From the NCBI RefSeq assembly GCF_002042975.1, contig NW_018149715.1, positions 2,309,497-2,373,496 of the forward strand: 64,000 bases of DNA, written 5' to 3'. Positions 1 to 15,100 of the stretch are shown piece after piece. Source of the stretch: Orbicella faveolata (lineage: Eukaryota > Cnidaria > Anthozoa > Scleractinia > Merulinidae). Within the stretch, counting starts at the first letter, position 1; the number at the start of each line of letters is the position of its first letter. The notes under the pieces are model-generated. The model did no database searches. It was not told where the DNA came from and saw only the letters and a list, made by a program, of their open reading frames with translations. Both the position numbers and the translations under genes were made by a program.

Positions 1-1479
1 TGTTGTAAAGAGTGGTGCCTTAGCGAGGTGTGGAAGAACAAGGAGAATAGAAGAGCGGAACAAGGAAGATAAAAAAGCGTGTTTTTTTGTTCGGTGTGCC
101 ATGAAACTCGCTAAGAGTGCCAAGGAAATGCAACTAAACAACCGTCGCGAGCCCTCTGGCGTAGAGTTCAAAATTTGGCAAAATTTGTCAATCATAACTG
201 TAGGCCCTTCACTTCTTATGGTTTGTTTATTCTGTTTATTAAAATGGAAAATACAACCAAATACAAGTTTTATTTAACAAAAGGCGGGAAACAACACTGT
301 AGTAAGGCTACGAGAGTCGTGAAAATTGCCTGTAAATTGGAAATGCATTAAAAGCGACATTTTGTCAATAGTTTCAATATTATGATTTCCCCTCGTTGTG
401 AGTAAGCATAAAATTTGAATTCAACCCCTTACCATTTTAAAATCAATTATGCTATGCATAGTCCCACTGCCGACTCTCTGTCTATCCAAATAAAGAGACA
501 AAGCGCTGTCTTCTACCGATGGATCAGTTTTGCAATTTACATCACTTTTACTGAAAATTTCACGAGAGCTTGAATACATATCAGCATATAAATCGACCAT
601 TTGAGAAGCACATTATGAGCATCAACAAACAAGTTTATGAGTAATCCAATTTCCTTAAATTTATTGCTCGCAGATCGATTAACAAAGTAAACACAAATTC
701 CATCTTTTTTAATTAGATAATCCTTCCATATTTACCTCAATTTTTAGAATACATCTCCAACGTTATTTACTAGTTGTTAGTCCTTGTTTAGTGACGAATG
801 ACTCGGCCATAGATTACCAAATTCTTAAACAATATTTGTCATAAAATGCCGTTTTTCTTCTTATATAACTATTTTTAGAATTGCCAGTTAATAAAGATTT
901 AAATAATACGTCACAGATAAAGATTATATTAGCTTGCGGCAATTGATACGGTATTCAAAAATATTTTCTTACTGAATTTGATAAGGCGAATTAATTAAAG
1001 TTCGAATTCGTTATGGTTAGCTAAATAATTGTTTGCTATGATGATTAAGTTTTGGAAAGGCGCTCTTCAAATTTCCAATATGATTTTTGTTATACAGTGT
1101 CATCATTTCCCATTCCTTAAAACACTTTTTAATAATAACTTATTATCAAGGTATATAAAACAAAAAGATAAAGTGATTGAAGAAAGTTTCAAAACCCATA
1201 ATCTTCGATGTTCATGTTAACAAGAGAAACTCGCGTATATTTGTAAGTTTTCTTTGGGTCGTATAGGCGTTTTTTCTAAATATTTTTTATAAGACTATTC
1301 CTAGTGAAAAGTATTATTGGTCTACTTTTGTTCACTTACAAATAAAAGAAGTATGATTATCACAATGATATATGATTAATATTTGTTTATGGTTAGAAAC
1401 GTTGACGACACGGGTTGATATTCAATTCATCTGCAATACACATCATAGTGTTTCTAACACCGTATCGAGAGCTATTGGA
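1..1479. other. 5' flank of gene 1, no gene recognised
   Basis: AT-rich sequence with no convincing exon, repeat or RNA gene. The only ORF over 60 codons (1029-1220) has no domain-like composition. The last ~60 bases before the ATG at 1480 are alignable with the leader of gene 2 (20355-20412), sharing the words AATACACATC and GAGAGCTAT, so they are probably 5' UTR. No TATA box or other core promoter motif stands out. Confidence 0.5.
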
Positions 1480-1531
1480 ATGGCACTGGCTGTGAACTTG
1501 ATCCTTCTCCTCCAAGCCTATCTTCTAATCG
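1480..1531 (+). CDS. Gene 1 exon 1: signal peptide
   Basis: Coding part of exon 1: 17 codons plus one base, ending at the donor G|GTGAGT (phase 1). It encodes a short, strongly hydrophobic leader rich in Leu, Ile and Val, typical of a cleaved signal peptide. The exons at 20413-20464 and 46461-46512 have exactly the same coding length and phase, supporting this start. Confidence 0.85.
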
Positions 1532-4500
1532 GTGAGTGATTTTCAATTCTTTTCGTTTTTACGATCTTGCAGTATTACGAAAAAGATGGAAGAAGCACGT
1601 ACGAGAACAAGTTTAACACTTGCTTGTACTTATGAATAAAACACATGAGATACGAAAAACCGAGTTTTACCACATTTCCAAGGTGAGCAGAAGAAAAAGT
1701 TGAAAATCAGTTGGACACGCAGCGGTGTATTTTTGACAACCTTTGAGGTGTTTGGAGATGTTGTGAAACACTGTCTCGCGCGTTTGATGTATGTTACCTA
1801 CAAACTAAAACTAAGGAAGAAACGCATCAATAATCAACTGAGAAATGATAATTAAATTATCATTCAAACCTGTTAGAAAATAAAGATTGCTAACTCAATC
1901 TCGACTCTCACCTTTCTAAAAACAAAAATACCAAACTTTGCAGAGTATTATTGAATTCTTATCTCCCGCTGTCTAAAGCTTGCCTGAGTCATATTATCTA
2001 TAGACATTATGAGATACTACAAGACTTGTGGTTTTCTTTTTGCGCTTTCTCGGCACCTATTATTCTGTATAGTTTTTTTTTTTAAACTGTTTCCTCAAAT
2101 ACTATTTCGTGTGGTAACATAAATTATCAAATGACTTATTGATTGAAACTTTCGTGCTTTTGGCTTCATATTTTCACAGGATACGTTAATGGAGGGTCTT
2201 ATCATGGAGGTAATTACGAATAATTATTGTCTCAATAATAAACTATGAAAAATCAATTCGCCAAGATTTAACGATTTAATTCTTTAAGTCTCCAATTGTC
2301 TAAAGCTTACCATATCTGTTGTAATGTGGAGTTATGTTATAAAAAGGCTTATGGTTTATCTTAATAGGCACCCCTTAATTGTTTGTTGAAAAAAATCATT
2401 ACCCCAAAAATCATGGTAGCGCGCCGACGGAACTTGATGTTAAGCTGTAATGTCTTCTCTTTCAGACTGTGACTCGCCACTTGGAATTGAGAGTGGCGAT
2501 ATACCAAATTCTGACATGACCGCGTCCTCCGAGGTTAGTAAAATGAAATAAATCTATCCACTGAGCACAATTGCAGTGCATTTTGAACGCCTTAGCGTTT
2601 TATTTCATTTCATTTGTCCTTAAGGTCATTATTTACATTTGCAGTGGAACGCACACCATGGGCCTAGCAATGCTAGGCTTAACCGTCCAGCTGGCGGGGG
2701 AATGACTGGAGCTTGGTCCGCCAAGACAAATGACTTAGGACAATGGATTCAGGTCAATTTTCGTGAGCTGACTCGAGTGACTGAGGTGGCAATTCAGGGA
2801 AGGCAGGACCATGCTCAATGGGTAACGGCATTCAAATTATCTTACAGTCTGGATGGAAACCACTTCGAGCCCCAAGAAGAGGTGGGTAATGTCTTGTTTT
2901 GTTCGTCCTCTTTCGTTGGAAACACTGCGTGGCGATGAAGTTTTGGAATTAATTTAGTAAGTTCACAGACAACAGCAGTTCTACATTTTATGAAATCATT
3001 TTGCTATCTGAGCGACGCTGCAGTATACGACGTTACCATTGTTTTTTTTCTAAATGACGATCTCTTCCATCAATACAATACTCAACCTTAGGTAATATGG
3101 TCCCAAGTCCATATACACTGAAACGTTTATCATTAGAAGAGAAGAGACGAAAAATGTCACAAGAGTCTTTATTTTTTCTTATTTTTGCAGATATACCAAG
3201 GAAATAATGACCAAAACAGTGTTGTTGTTAACACTTTAATGGAACCAATTGAAGCTCGATTTATCCGACTTCATCCATATGCATGGTATAGACACATCTC
3301 CTTGAGAATGGAGTTTTATGGGTGCAGCTTGAAACCAGGTAAGGTGGATAACTTTCCATACATGCTGTGAGATACACCCTCTCCGCGAAAGGAAGAACGT
3401 CCTCTCCAACTTCCTCACTTGGCGACCATGCTATTTAGGGAGGGCCTAAGTTGCACCTTTTAGCTGTGGGGTGTAAATGTATTTGTTGATTTTTGTTGGT
3501 ATGCCCTTGTCATTTGATTATGAAAAAAATTCAAGACTGAAGCTCCAAGCATGGTTAATAGAGAGAGTGATTAAGACGGCCCAGTAAACATCAAAAAAGC
3601 AAACAAACGGGCTAAGGTATATGTTGGAGGGTCCCTGACCCTGCACATCTTTCGTTTTATGCTCATTGACTATGCATGAATTACATAATCGCAATGCTTC
3701 TATGGGTTAGTGGTATGGGCACACACAACTACCTTTTGTATTTTTTGAGGTTTACGCAGGGTCAACCCCCAAAATAGCTAACACTAAGTGGACACTGCCA
3801 TTCAGTTACAGTATCAATCCCATTAAGAAAGGATAGTATACATTGAAAACAAAATGTTTCAAACTGCGGCTTCAATTTGTGAGATTAATTTGATAACCTG
3901 TCATTTTATTCCCTCTTCAGAATGCGCAAAACCTTTAGGACTGGAAAATAACCGAATTCCCAACTCAGCTATTACCGCGTCATCAGAGGTAAAAGAGTCT
4001 GTTACACTTATTATCAGCTTTCTTTTCTTTTGCGTCAAAATTGTATTTGTCACTTGTTTAAGAGAGAGTCACTTGAGGAAACGCGATATTGGTAGAAAAT
4101 CGTTCAAGTCATTGTGGTGATTTCCGTATTCTTTATGTTGCGTGTTTCTTATGCAAATCAATGCTAAGAAACCAACATACCTTTTCTTAGTGGATCCTTT
4201 CTCATAACTTACACACACAAAAAAATGTAGCGCATATCGTTACAGTAAGAAATGTCATCCAATCTTCATTTACCGACATACTGTTTCTCTGACTGACTAA
4301 CTGACGGATTGAACGAATACCTCACTCAACCACTCACTGACCAACTGACTGAACAAATGACTGAAAACTGGCTGACCGACTGACCGACTGATTTTCTCGC
4401 TAAATTACGCAGTGGCCGATCGACTTACTGAACAACTAAAAATTGACTGACTGACTGACTGACTAATTGAGCGACTGAATACTGACGGACTGACTGAATT

Positions 4501-4922
4501 ACTGTCTCGGTTATTTGCTCAGTGGCCGATAGACCGACTGCTAAAAACTGAATGACTGACTCGGTACTGACTATCCGACTGACCGATTTATTGATTGATG
4601 ATTTATAGGTTGATTGTGACGGACGGATGGCTCAGTTTCGATTGATTCGTTTGACTGAGTGACTGACTGAATGACTGGCTGATTGACTGACATACTAATT
4701 GATTGATTGATTAACTGACTTGATGGCTGATCGACGGATTGACTGATCGTTCGACGGATTGATTGACTGATGGGCGGATGGATGGCTTTTTTGATTGATT
4801 CATTAATTGATAGATTGTTTGACTGACTAAGTGGCTGACTGACTCACCATCTGATTGATTGCTTGATTGATGATTGATGTACTGACCGATTGACTAAGTG
4901 AATGACTGATTAAATGAATAGG

Positions 4923-4953
<31 letters not shown>

Positions 4954-5539
4954 CTGATTGATTGAATGATTGAGTGTTTAACTGATTGATGGATTGAATG
5001 ATTGAAGTGGGACGTTAACCATGGACCTACCAACGCCAGACTCGACAAACCCAGCGGTGGTGGTAAGACAGGTGCTTGGTCCTCTAGAACAAATGATGCA
5101 AACCAGTGGATTCAAGTAAAATTTTGTGAAGTCACCAAAGTAACTAAAGTGGGAATCCAGGGCAGATATGACCACGACCAATGGGTTACCAAGTTCATAG
5201 TGTCTTACAGCCTCGATGGCGTACATTTTACCACCCAAAGCAAGGTGAGTCTAATGAAATTACAAATTAAAAGGATGATGATGTTAATGTCATTGAGGAT
5301 CATTAGTTGCTTAGGTTTAGTCTCAAGGTAATTAATGAAATCTCAAAGGACCCTAGTCAGCCTCCGCCATTTTCGATACCATCGAACTTATTTAAATTGC
5401 GTGGTGAAGCAAAATCTTATTGCTTCACTGTAAGCTGTGTTCCTGAAAGTGTGTTTAAGTATCTTAAGTAGTTTCGCAGTGATTTGCTTCGTTTTGGCCT
5501 GGTCACAATGAAATATAATAGCCAAAATCTCTCATGTAT

Positions 5540-5576
<37 letters not shown>

Positions 5577-8500
5577 TTCTACAGGTATACGACGGGAACA
5601 GCAACCGTAATGGTATCATCATCAACGATTTAGATACACCAATTGTGGCTCGTGCAGTTCGGATCAACCCAGTTGAATGGTACCGTCACATATCCATGAG
5701 AATGGAACTCTATGGTTGCCGATTATCATCAGGTAAGTACAGTACAGTGTAATTAATCTCTTTACGCTATGTTATTGGGATGAATAAGAGATTACACGTT
5801 ATTGTAACAAAAATGATTTTGTAAGTATTCGGCTCACGTACTACCGACCAGAGCGGAATTGTGTCTCTCAATTCTGTTAAAGAACCCCGATATGATTTTT
5901 TCTTCAGAATGTGCAGCGCCACTGGGAATGGAGAATTGGCTCATCCCGAATTACGCCATTACAGCTTCATCTGAGGTAAGGGATATCTTAACCGTATTCG
6001 GGTGAAGACTTTTTTTTGTCCAGTCATTTCATTTTAATTGTTTTCTTTTTAAATTTTGGGCCTATCTACGGAATTTCCAAACTTTGAAGCTCTGAAATTA
6101 AGCTTTCTTCAATTTGATATATCAAATCATTTCCATCTCAATAAATAATCCAACGTAGGATGCCGATGTTGGGCGAGGAATGATTGAGCTGTAATATAAT
6201 CGATCTGGTTTTTCGGTGTAGACCTATTGACTTGGTAAGAAATTAGAAACACGTTATATCTGACCACCAACAAAACGGCGTACAAAGGTTTGTCGTATTG
6301 CATAGCAATTAACCCTCTGGCGTACAAAGGGAAAAGTGCTATGTAGGATTATTAATAAGGGTTCATAAACAAATAGAAGCAATCTTTTTAAGAGCAATTA
6401 TGTATCTTGTTTTAATTTAATTTTCTTTTCAATCGTTTTAATGCATAACGTCCAACGCATGGAATATTGCACCGTCAAAAGACACCGAGGCTCCATTTTC
6501 GTTCCAGAATGTTTAATTGGTGCGAGATTATGCAAGGCTTAATGAAAAGATTATCTTTTTGTTTCTCAGTGGAATGCATACCATGGACCCTCCAATGCAA
6601 GGCTGTTTTTTACGGCAGGTCGCGGAAAAACAGGCGCCTGGTCGTCAAGGATAAACGACAAATCACAATGGATTCAGGTGGATCTTCGTGAAAAATTCCA
6701 AGTGACCAAGATGGCTACACAAGGCAGGCAGGATCATGCGCAGTGGGTGACTCAATACAAGGTGTCCTACAGCACAGATGGAAAGACATTTACGTCCCAG
6801 AACAAGGTGGGCAAGTGCAAAAGGAAATTACTTTTAATTATTATTTGATTTTTCCTTTATTACATCACAATTTATTTTGTGCGTTCTTCCGCTCTGAGTT
6901 ATGCAAATAGTTATTGACGGCGCGGAAGGTAAAAAGGTACAAATTGTAACGCTGCAGCAACAATACACCTACAGATCTCTTATCTTTTGTATCTCTATCT
7001 CGATTGACACACACCCATCCAGGTTGACCACGCGTTTAAGATTGGTTTCTTACGACGTCACTTCGGGAAGGACACATAGAGAAGGCATACACTTCCAAAT
7101 AAAATATTTAGTTTTCGCGGTCCGCGTTGTCCAAACTGGTCATTCGACGATCTTCTCAGTCTGTAGAGGACAGCTAATAATTGTTTAAGCATGTATGACT
7201 AAGTGGTGTATGTGCAGAGCTATTGGTTTTCTCCACATTATTGCTGCTGTTGCTGTCCTAGTCCGCACAAGTTCTCAAATGTTTCCCGACTTTTACACGA
7301 TGCTTAAGGAAGTGACATCGCGACCAAACTAGATCCTGGGCTCTTTGTTGCTAAAACATTCGATCAACTTTGATGGTCGTGGCTCAAACGGGTACTTTGA
7401 ACTAACATTTCAGGGACGAAAAGCGTCGGAATCGAAATATTTCTGGGACTAAAATCTATGCTCTATAGAGATACTAAAACAGTAAACAAACCTCGTAGTT
7501 GATATAGAGACTTCAACAATAAGTATAGTACAGGTTTCAGACACATGAACATGGTGGAGAAAAAGAAAAACAAAAATAGTCAGGTATTTTGACAGTATGA
7601 GTCTTAAAAACAATTTATGATGAGGAAATGTAAAATCGCACATTTGACCGGAATTACCGCAAAAATATTTTCGCTTGTTAGTGAGGTCTGTGCTTAGTCC
7701 CTAAGGTTCAAAACTTTGTTTTTCATCAATTGTATAGGTGTACGAAGCTAACCGGGATCAAAATACCGTCGTAGTCAATAATTTAGAAGCACCCATACAA
7801 GCACGTTTTATCCGCCTTGAACCTCAAAATTGGCATGGTCACATCTCGATAAGAATGGAACTCTATGGCTGCAGCTTTAAATCAGGTATTTTCTTATTTA
7901 GCATCTATAACAATTCATTAAGCGTTAACATAATCTGCATTATCAAACAAACTAGAACGACAAAATATATTAGGTACTCTAAAAGACAGAGAAGGGAGAT
8001 TAAGGTCTCGGTTTGAGATTTTCCCGTGAAGACCTCACTCTCGGTTACTAAGTTAATTTTCACTTTCTTGTTCACCAGTGTGCGCGTCACCAATGGGAAT
8101 GGAAAATAAAATGATACCTGGCTATGCAATCACCGCCTCCTCTGAGGTAGGTTTAACAATTTTAGTCATGTTTCTACTATCTTTAAATATTCAGGCCATT
8201 TGTATGTTAGGGTAGATAGATGTGTTTTAACTGCATCTTCCCCGTAAGTGTACAACTAATGAAGATAGCACACCATTGATTACAACAATCCTGTCATCGT
8301 ATCAGTTCTGTCCACGGAGAACCTCGAAAAAGATAGCCTTCTGCTCCTCCCTCCTACAAATTATCCCACCCGCCCTCTATTTGCAGTCCGAAATGTTCAA
8401 TCCGTGCGATTATGCACGATTATTATACATTGAACTCACTATCTCTTTTCTGATTGGCCGAAAGCGTATAGCGAATTCTAGAAATCAGCGCCTGTGACGT

Positions 8501-9174
8501 CATCTAGCTGCAGATTATACAATCATTAGGTCAAGGACACTCAGGGTCACAGGTAATCATGCCATGTATGACCGCGGTGCATGATTTCTAAGGGTAATCA
8601 TGTCAAGTTCGCGCGCTTTGTGTTGCTTGCCGTCAGTGAAGAAGCAAAAACATGACTTCCATTTTTTTTTCGTTTAATGTATAATAAAACAACTATTAGA
8701 TTCGGTTTTTGTGATATCCAGAATACTCAAGGTCGAGGAGATTATTATCTGAGGAGATCTTGTTTTTTATCTGAGGAGATTATTATTTTTTGTTCCTAAG
8801 TGGGCTGGAAACCATGGTCCCACCAATGCAAGGTTGTACCATTTGGCTGGCGGCGGAAAGACGGGCGCCTGGTCTTCAAGAACAAACGACAAATCACAGT
8901 GGATTCAGGTAGATCTTGGAGTAGTGAAAAGGGTAACGCAGGTTGCAAGTCAGGGCCGTTCGGACGCTGCACAGTGGGTGACAAGATATAAGATGTCTTT
9001 CAGTACATTTGGAAAGGAGTTCAAGTCCCAAGATCATGTAAGTTACCGCGTGATGTTTGTACAATCGAGCACATGTTTTAACTGTGAATTGCTTTTCTCC
9101 CTTTGATATTGACGATGACGACGATGATGATGATTACTGATAGGGATCACCACCACCACCACCATCATCATCAA

Positions 9175-9206
<32 letters not shown>

Positions 9207-11592
9207 GTACTAATTGCGCCAAGAAACGCATAAGGTCTCAACAAAAGTATTCATATTTAATCTTTTTGTATCATTTTGCCCACTCACTTTCTATGCTACG
9301 CAGTGTGTTCACTTTTAACCTCAACGCGTCTCCACGTACGTCCATGTCTTGTTTTTATGGGGGTAACTGCACAATGGCTTCAGGCGCTACACGACAAATT
9401 CTTCTTGCTTCGCTTGCAAAGATTACGCCGATCCTGCCAGCCCTGTCCCGAAACTGGCAAGTTCATTAAGTTTAATTAACACAAAGGCAAGAAAACCGTT
9501 AAATGTGAATTAGTTGTGTGTTAAAAATTTTCACATGCAATTTATACAAGGCCTTATCGACTCATATGTTTGTGATCATTAAAGGTTTACAAAGCCAACA
9601 GCGACCGGCATAGTGTTGTCGTCAATACTCTTATTTATCCCATCGAGGCTCGTTTTGTCCGTCTCAACATAGAGGCATGGTATGGACACATTTCAATGCG
9701 GTTTGAACTGTATGGGTGCCATGTCCGTGTAGGTGAGAAATGTTGTACATTCTTGCTTTGCCAATTAAAATACGCTAAAGCATACTCTCTTCAGAGTCTC
9801 TACACGTTGTCCTTTGAATTTCAATACTACTTACGCCACTTTGACTCTCTTGTTTTGGTCTTAGATTTTTGCAGCAATCACACATACTTTTATTCTACGT
9901 TTTTCAGAATGTACATCGTCGCTTGGATTGACCAGTAAGAAGTTACCAGACTCAGCCCTAGCTGCCTCTTCTGAGGTAAGATGTAACATGTCAAACACGA
10001 AATACCGTGTTTTACCACTTTTCCAAACACCGACAGGATAGTTGAAAAAAGAGAGTTGAAAAAAAAAACGACACGTAAAGAAGCATTTTTCGCGACGTTC
10101 GATGTATTTGGAAATGTGGTGACACTTAACGAATTGACGATCCACTAGGCTATCGCCTGTTAGATCCACAGCTGCTTTGACAATGTTATGTCAAAATTTA
10201 TGATCAATAACTGTATAGACGCATGAAAAACTAATGTCAATTTGTTTTTTTTACGTTAACAAATTATCAAATTGTCCGCTCTTGCTCGTTAACGCATCGG
10301 TTAAATCCTAAATCCACGTGTCTGTCCGCTTATTGATAATGAAAATTAGCCAAATAGCGCACGAGAATTTCTGCAGTTATCGTAAAATACTGTTTTGAGT
10401 GTCTGATATGTCTTCTCAAACGAACCTCGAAAAACTATTGAGAAAAAGGAGAAGTATAATCGTAAAAATCTATGCTAAAAAAGATCACATATCCAAACAC
10501 CTCGTCGCCATTCTGAAGAACTAACAACGGCATTGTTTTTAAGTGGGACGGAAACCATGGAGCTAACAATGCGAGACTGTACCGTGTGAGTGGTTGGGGA
10601 AGGACTGGGGCCTGGTCGTCCAAGCTTAATAACAAAGGTCAGTGGTTAGAAGTGGATCTTGGAGAGACAGCCAAAGTTACCATGGTAGCGACTCAGGGCC
10701 GATACGACCATGACCAGTGGGTGAAAAGCTATAAAGTGGCTTACAGCAAATACGGTGGCCATTTTGTCTTTCAAAACAAGGTGAGTAGTGACGTGAGAAG
10801 ACTGCACATGGATACGTGAAAGGATTGTGCCATTTATAGCGGTAAAACTAATAGTCAGAGATCGCGCTGGCCTGATTCAATGGTATGAGAGCAAAATTAT
10901 CGATTGCAATATTTCATAAGGTAAACCCTTTCTTCTTCAGTGTCGTTAGTTGTGTGTGCTTAAATGCGTTTGTATAAATTTCTTATTATTGTCATTTAGA
11001 TTGATTGAACAAGAGTCCATTCATTTGCAGGTGTATGACGCTAACTCAGACAGAAACAGTGTCATTGTTAATACGCTCATTCAACCCATTGAAGCTCGTT
11101 TCATTCGTATTTATCCAGAGAGTTGGCATGGTCATATGTCCATGAGAATGGAATTGTATGGCTGTGAGATTCACTCAGGTAAAAAGGCTTGTTTGAGATG
11201 TAACCAGATATTAAAAGAACGTTTCCGTCGAAAGGGTAACTCAGTTTTACTACATCCTTACTAATGCCAGTAGAAACTGTGAAACATTCATAAAAAATTC
11301 AACATTTTTTCACCTCCATAGACATAATGCAACTCGACCAATGTAAGAGTTTTTTACTCCACTTACCGAAAAATTCCGGAAGTGTCGGTCATAATAATGT
11401 AAATGGTGAGAGAATTTTGGCTCGACCGACCGCAAAATTTCCAAAATGAACGGAACGTCTTGAAAGGTAGTCCAAAATTTCCTACCGAAATACCCGGACG
11501 GAAAATTTGCGTACCATTTTTTTAGGAAAATTTGCTTACCATTGGGTTTGGGCGAACTCGAAATAGCTGTGGAAAGACTCGCCTGTCGGCTC

Positions 11593-11623
<31 letters not shown>

Positions 11624-12086
11624 CTTCCACTAGTGTTTATATCACTCGATAGAAACACGGTAGATGTTTTAATTATTTCTTAAATACCAACATTGAATGG
11701 CCAGTTCCCTCTATGAGACCCACCTTCAAAGAATCACGGTAGTTATATTCATCAAAACAAATATTGAGTCCAAGATGATGAATAAAACCTACCATGAATC
11801 CCTGCAGTCATAAAGAGTTAGCTATGGATCCATTTCTACCTTTAAAATAGAGCGTTTTCACATGGCGTCACGGCAGCCATATTAGTGTCCCAAAACTTTG
11901 AAACCGACGGTGGCCATGCTGGTGTACCAAACTATTCATCACCTAATTCATTATGTAAACACTTTTCTTGTTCCAATAAGTAAATGAATGATAATGCTCT
12001 ATAGTTTTGGCAGTCTTTATATTGTAAATATTAATTAATGACAGTCTCTTCTTCTAAAGGACACTAGTTTCTGCATGTTTCTGGGC

Positions 12087-12127
<41 letters not shown>

Positions 12128-15100
12128 TATATTACTAGTATTAAAATTTGCTTAATGTTTGGTTATTCATTCCTTCTGTAATAAAAACAAGGAGAACAAG
12201 GGGTTTTCTAAAACAAATATATAGCTTTGTGATGTTAACCATGGAGTAAGGCAGGAATGACACGTTTTTATCTGGTGCGCACAACCACCTACCCCACCCC
12301 AACCACTTCCTTGCCTCAAGACTAATTAATTGATATCAATAAGTAAATAAATAAATAAATTAATTAATTAAACCAACATTAAAGTTTACACCTTATTGCC
12401 TTAGTACTTTATTGCTTTATTACATTATTGCCTAAGTACTTAGCGGGCGTCAGCCCCCAAACCATCCCAATAGTGCCCTCTGCACTACCAAACAAATCGA
12501 CAAACCAACCAACAACCGATTTAACCAACTTATAATACTCTTTTAGATTGCATGACGCCACTTGTAATGGAAAACGATCAAATCCCAGATTCCTCCATAA
12601 CGGCTTCTTCAGTGGTAAGTACAACAGCAGCTAAAACGCCATTCTGATCTGAAAGTGGTACTGAAAAAAAAAAGCCTCATGTGACATTTATACAAGTACT
12701 ATGTAATTCTTGAATTAAAGTCTGAGATGCCTTAGAGATACTACAGCAGTGAAGTAGTGACACAGGAACAATCGTCACGTCATAGTCATGTGTAACTTTA
12801 TAACACCGCTTAGGGGCAGATCCTGAAAATTCAGAGATAGGGGCCGAAGAAATTGGGGCAGAGTGCAAGTCACCCTCCCCCCCATCCCACCACGCCCAAA
12901 CTGAATAAAAAAATTCCCTTTTCCTGGAGATGCTGCCTATTTTTTTTCAAAATAATAATACAAGAAAAAAAGGGGATACCACCCTCTCTAGCCTCCTGCC
13001 CCCCAATCCGCTTCTGCCAAAATTGGAAATTGCAATTTTAACTAACTTGTGACTCTCTTGTTGAAACTAGTGGGCGGCCACCCATGGGCCGAACAATGCC
13101 AGGATCTACCACATGGCAGGAGGGGGCCGAACAGGCGCATGGTCTGCCAGGACAAACGATAAAGGGCAGTGGATTCAAGTGAATCTTGGTAAAATTAGAC
13201 AACTAACCAAAGTAGGCATTCAGGGCCGGCAGGATAATGCGCAGTGGGTGACGAAATACAGGGTGTCTTACAGCACGGACGGTCAACACTTTACTTCTCA
13301 AAATCAGGTAGGCCACGAGTCCCGGTCCTGCTCTATAAACACAATACTGATGGGTACATTATTTTGCCAGAAAAATGAACTGTTGAGGGGTTCTTAAAAA
13401 TATACGGACTTTGGAATGAATTAGAAATTAGAAATTAACGACCACACATAGAAATACACATTTGGAAATCTGTTCATTGAAGATTAGAGCTGCAATCCTT
13501 TTCTGCTGGAAAAAAACCGAACAACAAACTAACATTTTGTAGCATTTCAGTTTAACATCATGATCATTTTGACATGCAACAACTGCTTCAAGCGAGTTCA
13601 CATGTTAATTTTCTACGCTTCAAGCACCGATTTTGAGTTTGAATGAAATATCGTTATCTAACAACTGCTAAATGTGTGTTGCAGTGTAAGTTCGAACAAT
13701 TGCGAACTGAATATTTGCAGTAATTAAACTTGAGTAAGGTTTTTCAAAATAACGAGCAACGCGTAATATATTCTGTAATTTCAGGAATACACGGGAAGCA
13801 AGGATCAAAATACCGTTGTCATTAGTGATTTGATCCAGCCAATAACAGCTCAGTATGTTCGAATTCTTCCACAAGCATGGCATAGACACATTTCCATGAG
13901 AATGGAGTTGTATGGTTGTGCACGTGATTCAAGTAAGATATTTGTAATGGCATTCATAGCTTTTTCTTATAAAGGACAGTCGTATCACCACACCATGTGG
14001 CTCCTTTTTGCGAAATTCTGTTAACTAAGTACCCTGCAGAACACTATCCTCGCATAAGCCTGTCTCCGTAAAAAGTAACCTCACTTTAAGGACGTTCGCG
14101 CTAATTGTTTCTGCGCATCCTTACTGCGCACGAAAATTCACACGCCACGTCATGCATCGAGCGCGCACTAAGTAATGAAACGAACAATGATAGGGCAGAT
14201 GGCCATTACTATAGCTTTGCCTGGATTTAGCGATCTTGGACGTTCGGTGACCCCTATTTTTCTTTTTATGGGTCATTTTCTCTACTGATTTCCTACATTT
14301 AGTGAAAAAATGAAAAAAAAATCTATCGATTAGAAATCTGAATTTTTTACAAAATGCACCATCGAATTCCATCCTTTTTAGCTCTTCGTTTATCTGTGCA
14401 GCGGTTTCAAATGCCTGTTGAAGGATCAACTTTTGTGAAGACGTTGGCAACATTGGAATTATCAGGGCAACTGATTCACTTATAAAACATATTACTTGGA
14501 TAGTTTGTCTCCGTTGCTTCATCTTTGATATTTTAACCTAAAAACCCTGGAGACCCCGCTGATTTGCGCGCGGCAATTTTTCAAAATCAGACTAGATTTC
14601 CACACGCTTTATCACTGAAATTGAACGAAGTCCCTGACCCCCCAATTTTTTTTTTTCATTTCTGAAACAAGTAATTCATTACCTGTCCGCGCGAGAAGTT
14701 TGAAGAAAATCTATCGAGTAGAAAATTTTCGCGCGAACGTCCTTAAAAGAGAAGAATAGTGGTGCGGAGATGAAAAAAAGAGGGGTACCTCGAATAGCCA
14801 CATCACTTGCTACTAGTAGAAATACAATTGAAAAAATTTACTCGGTTCTGATCGGCTAAAATGGAGTACAGTTTTCATGTAACACCAGTGCAAATTTGAA
14901 ACACTAGTGCAAACTATAGCAAAGATATCCGAGGTTAGTGCGAAGACACTCGTGACTAACGACGGTAATCTGATGTATTCCTGGGAGGAATTTCCCGAAA
15001 TCAGTCTGTAAGTATTTCCTCGACCAAACTCTCCTGATGCTAATATTGTTAATTGTCGGCAGTTGATGGAGGATTTTCTGATTGGAGCGAATGGAGCGCC

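Noticed and set aside
4270-5007. CRISPR-like array
   Set aside because: Repeat units are 4 bp and drift gradually, without spacers; the surroundings are intronic.
4827-5048. Antisense ORF rich in SINQS repeats
   Set aside because: Direct translation of the TGAT satellite.
14121-14522. 133-codon antisense ORF
   Set aside because: Lies wholly within the TTAA MITE, which is absent from the paralogous intron, and shows no transposase or other domain features.
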